Assembly: GCA_023241745.1 (NCBI GenBank)
Contig: JALQCY010000001.1
Location: 1 to 64,000 of the forward strand
DNA: 64,000 nucleotides
Source: Isoptericola peretonis
GTDB taxonomy: Bacteria > Actinomycetota > Actinomycetes > Actinomycetales > Cellulomonadaceae
Direction: 5' to 3'
Below are positions 62,464 through 64,000 of the stretch, piece after piece. Position 1 is the first letter of the stretch, and each line of letters starts with the position of its first letter. The translations under genes were made by a program, and so were the position numbers. The notes under the pieces were generated by a model that saw only the letters and a program-made list of their open reading frames with translations, did not search any database and was not told the DNA's origin.

Positions 62464-63357
62464 TCAGCGCGGGCTGTGCCCCGGCTGGGAGCCCGTCGTC
62501 CGCAGGTGGTGGACGTCCCCCGCGGTCACGGTCCGCTCTCCCGCCGGGGTCGCGACCACCAGGCCGCCGTCGGCCGCCACGCGGACCGCCTCGCCCTCCA
62601 CCGTCCCGCGCCCGCCCGCGAGCTCCGCGCGCACGAGGGTGCCCAGCGTGGCCGACGCGGCGGCGTACTCGCGGCCGAGGCCCGCGGCGACGGCGTCGCC
62701 GTCGGCGACCTCCAGCCGGCGGACGACCCCGACGAGCTCACGCACCAGGACGCCGAGCAGCGCGCCGCGGTCGGCACCGACCGCACCGGCGAACGCCAGC
62801 GACGTCGCCGTCGGCACGGGCAGCTCGGCCGCGGCCTGGTCCACGTTGAGACCGACCCCGACGACGACGGCGGGCGTCGCGTCGTCGCGCGCGTCCGGCA
62901 CGACCTCCGCCAGCACCCCCGCCACCTTGCGGAACGGGCCGAGCCCGGGGACGTCGTCCGCGGCGGGCAGCAGCACGTCGTTGGGCCACTTCAGCGCGGC
63001 GCCGTCCACCCCGGCGGCCGTGACCGCCCGGGCGACGGCGAGCCCGGCCACCAGGGGGAGCCAGCCGAGGCGCGCCGGCGCCAGCCGGGGCCGCAGCAGC
63101 ACCGAGACGGTCAGGGCGGCGCGGGGCGGGGTCTGCCACTCCCGGCCGGCGCGCCCCCGCCCGGCGGCCTGGTGCTCCGCGACGAGCGCGGCCGGCGCCG
63201 GCCACTCGCGCGGGGCGCGCCCCGCGGCGTCGACCAGCTCGGTGTTGGTCGAGGCGGAGACGTGGAGGACGTCGAGGCGCGCGAGCGGGCCGGACGGCGT
63301 GAGCAGGTCACGGCGCAGGGCGGGGACGTCCAGGGGGGCACGGCGCGGTGAGGTCAC
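62464..63357 (-). CDS. birA: Biotin--[acetyl-CoA-carboxylase] ligase
   Basis: The 297-residue enzyme biotinylates the carrier subunit of acyl-CoA carboxylases. Motifs: biotin-AMP loop [29 protein letters not shown], and [11 protein letters not shown]. There is no N-terminal DNA-binding domain, so it is not a repressor (unlike E. coli BirA). The frame is open beyond 63357; GTG 63357 gives the canonical length. Divergent from the carboxylase gene it serves. Confidence 0.92.
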   Translation of the reverse strand: MTSPRRAPLDVPALRRDLLTPSGPLARLDVLHVSASTNTELVDAAGRAPREWPAPAALVAEHQAAGRGRAGREWQTPPRAALTVSVLLRPRLAPARLGWLPLVAGLAVARAVTAAGVDGAALKWPNDVLLPAADDVPGLGPFRKVAGVLAEVVPDARDDATPAVVVGVGLNVDQAAAELPVPTATSLAFAGAVGADRGALLGVLVRELVGVVRRLEVADGDAVAAGLGREYAAASATLGTLVRAELAGGRGTVEGEAVRVAADGGLVVATPAGERTVTAGDVHHLRTTGSQPGHSPR

Positions 63358-63456
63358 GCCCCGATCGTGCCGCACGCGCGGGAGTTTGTGGGGTCCCTCC
63401 AAAGAATCCGAGGGCGCCGCAGCCTGTCGCGCATCGAGGCGTGGCAACCCACCAAC

Positions 63457-63462
63457 TAGGGT
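63457..63462 (+). promoter_or_regulatory. -10 element of the carboxylase gene, leaderless
   Basis: TAGGGT ends 7 nt before the GTG at 63470. Confidence 0.5.
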
Positions 63463-63469
63463 CGGTCGG

Positions 63470-64000
63470 GTGAACGACGCCACCACCGCCCAGGGACCGG
63501 ACCAGGACGCGACCTCCGTGCGGGGCACGGCCGCGAAGCTCGCCGACCTGGAGCGCCGCCGGGCCGAGGCCGTGACCGACGCCGAGGAGAAGGCGAAGGC
63601 CCGGCAGCACCCACGCGGGAAGAAGACGGCCCGCGAGCGCATCGAGGCGCTGCTGGACGAGGGCAGCTTCGTCGAGCTCGACGCCCTCGCCATGCACCGC
63701 AGCCGCAACTTCGGGCTCGACAAGCGGCGCGTCGCGGGCGACGGCGTCGTGACCGGGCACGGCACGATCGACGGCCGCCAGGTGTGCGTGTTCAGCCAGG
63801 ACTTCACCGTGTTCGGCGGCTCCCTCGGCGAGGTGCACGGCGAGAAGATCGCCAAGGTGCAGGACCTCGCGCTGCGCACCGGGGTGCCGATCATCGGCAT
63901 CTCGGACGGCGGCGGCGCCCGCATCCAGGAGGGCGTCGCGGCCCTCACACAGTTCGCGGAGATGTTCCGCCGCAACGTCGCGGCATCGGGCGTGATCCCG
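63470..64000 (+). CDS. Acyl-CoA carboxylase beta subunit (propionyl/acetyl-CoA carboxyltransferase), partial
   Basis: The first 177 codons of a carboxyltransferase subunit; the gene runs off the window. It begins with [15 protein letters not shown], then [60 protein letters not shown], the crotonase-like oxyanion region of AccD5/PccB proteins. Divergent from birA, matching the mycobacterial birA-accD5 arrangement. It carboxylates propionyl-CoA or acetyl-CoA using biotin on the alpha subunit. Confidence 0.93.
   Translation, partial: MNDATTAQGPDQDATSVRGTAAKLADLERRRAEAVTDAEEKAKARQHPRGKKTARERIEALLDEGSFVELDALAMHRSRNFGLDKRRVAGDGVVTGHGTIDGRQVCVFSQDFTVFGGSLGEVHGEKIAKVQDLALRTGVPIIGISDGGGARIQEGVAALTQFAEMFRRNVAASGVIP

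Overview
The window is very GC-rich (low to mid 70s percent by eye) and densely packed. Gene content points to an actinobacterium of the order Micrococcales, probably Cellulomonadaceae or Promicromonosporaceae (Cellulomonas/Cellulosimicrobium/Isoptericola-like). Evidence: the tmRNA tag ADNKRTDFALAA, the prfB-ftsE-ftsX-M23-smpB-ssrA order, DUF2017/clpS/pncB and DUF3039/helicase neighbourhoods, a Tad pilus locus, a class III cyclase with a regulatory N-terminus next to birA and an acyl-CoA carboxylase, and many GTG starts. It is ordinary chromosome: I see no prophage, insertion sequence, CRISPR array or origin.

Layout. 1-3414: acetate/solute symporter with its DUF485 partner, trmB and a small unknown protein. 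3472-8720: a HupE/UreJ_2-like membrane protein translationally coupled to a large secreted calcineurin-type phosphoesterase with three repeats of a cysteine-bearing module. 8924-9152: two tandem tRNA-Lys(CTT). 9257-16973: acyl-CoA dehydrogenase, stand-alone GroES-like protein, peroxiredoxin, tRNA-Leu, thioredoxin, a Nudix-like protein, a decayed Pr6Pr-like membrane gene, a RibD/DHFR-like reductase, an ABC-F ATPase, rph and rdgB. 16971-20150: DUF3054 protein, MBL hydrolase, murI, DUF2017 and clpS, transcribed leftward. 20245-23912: pncB, then a DUF3039/DEVH helicase pair.

23987-31712 is an amino-sugar uptake and catabolism operon: ROK repressor, substrate-binding lipoprotein, two permeases, ROK kinase, a second paralogous substrate-binding lipoprotein, nagB. 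A cytoplasmic GH20 hexosaminidase lies beyond it (33008-34705). This suits import of chito-oligosaccharides or GlcNAc, cleavage, phosphorylation and deamination to fructose-6-phosphate; nagA is not in the window. 34811-40618 holds tmRNA, smpB, an M23 peptidase, ftsX, ftsE and prfB (trans-translation, release and septal cell-wall hydrolysis). 40679-43418: ankyrin-repeat protein, glycolipid-binding-like protein, flavohemoglobin and an NsrR-type repressor. 43564-48587: a compact Tad/Flp pilus operon with a VOC gene embedded in it. 48856-55560: aminotransferase, LysE/ArgO exporter with divergent LysG/ArgP regulator, LCP protein and a secreted phytase-like/GDPD fusion. 55705-64000: PadR regulator with coupled membrane protein, Bcr/CflA efflux pump, SRAP protein, SDR/XRE divergent pair, regulatory-domain adenylate cyclase, birA and the start of an acyl-CoA carboxylase beta subunit.

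Two window-wide patterns stand out. First, at least 22 start codons have a TANNNT -10-like hexamer exactly 6 or 7 nt upstream and no ribosome binding site, the signature of leaderless mRNAs; I used it to choose starts. Second, within operons most junctions are 4-nt GTGA/ATGA overlaps, implying translational coupling.
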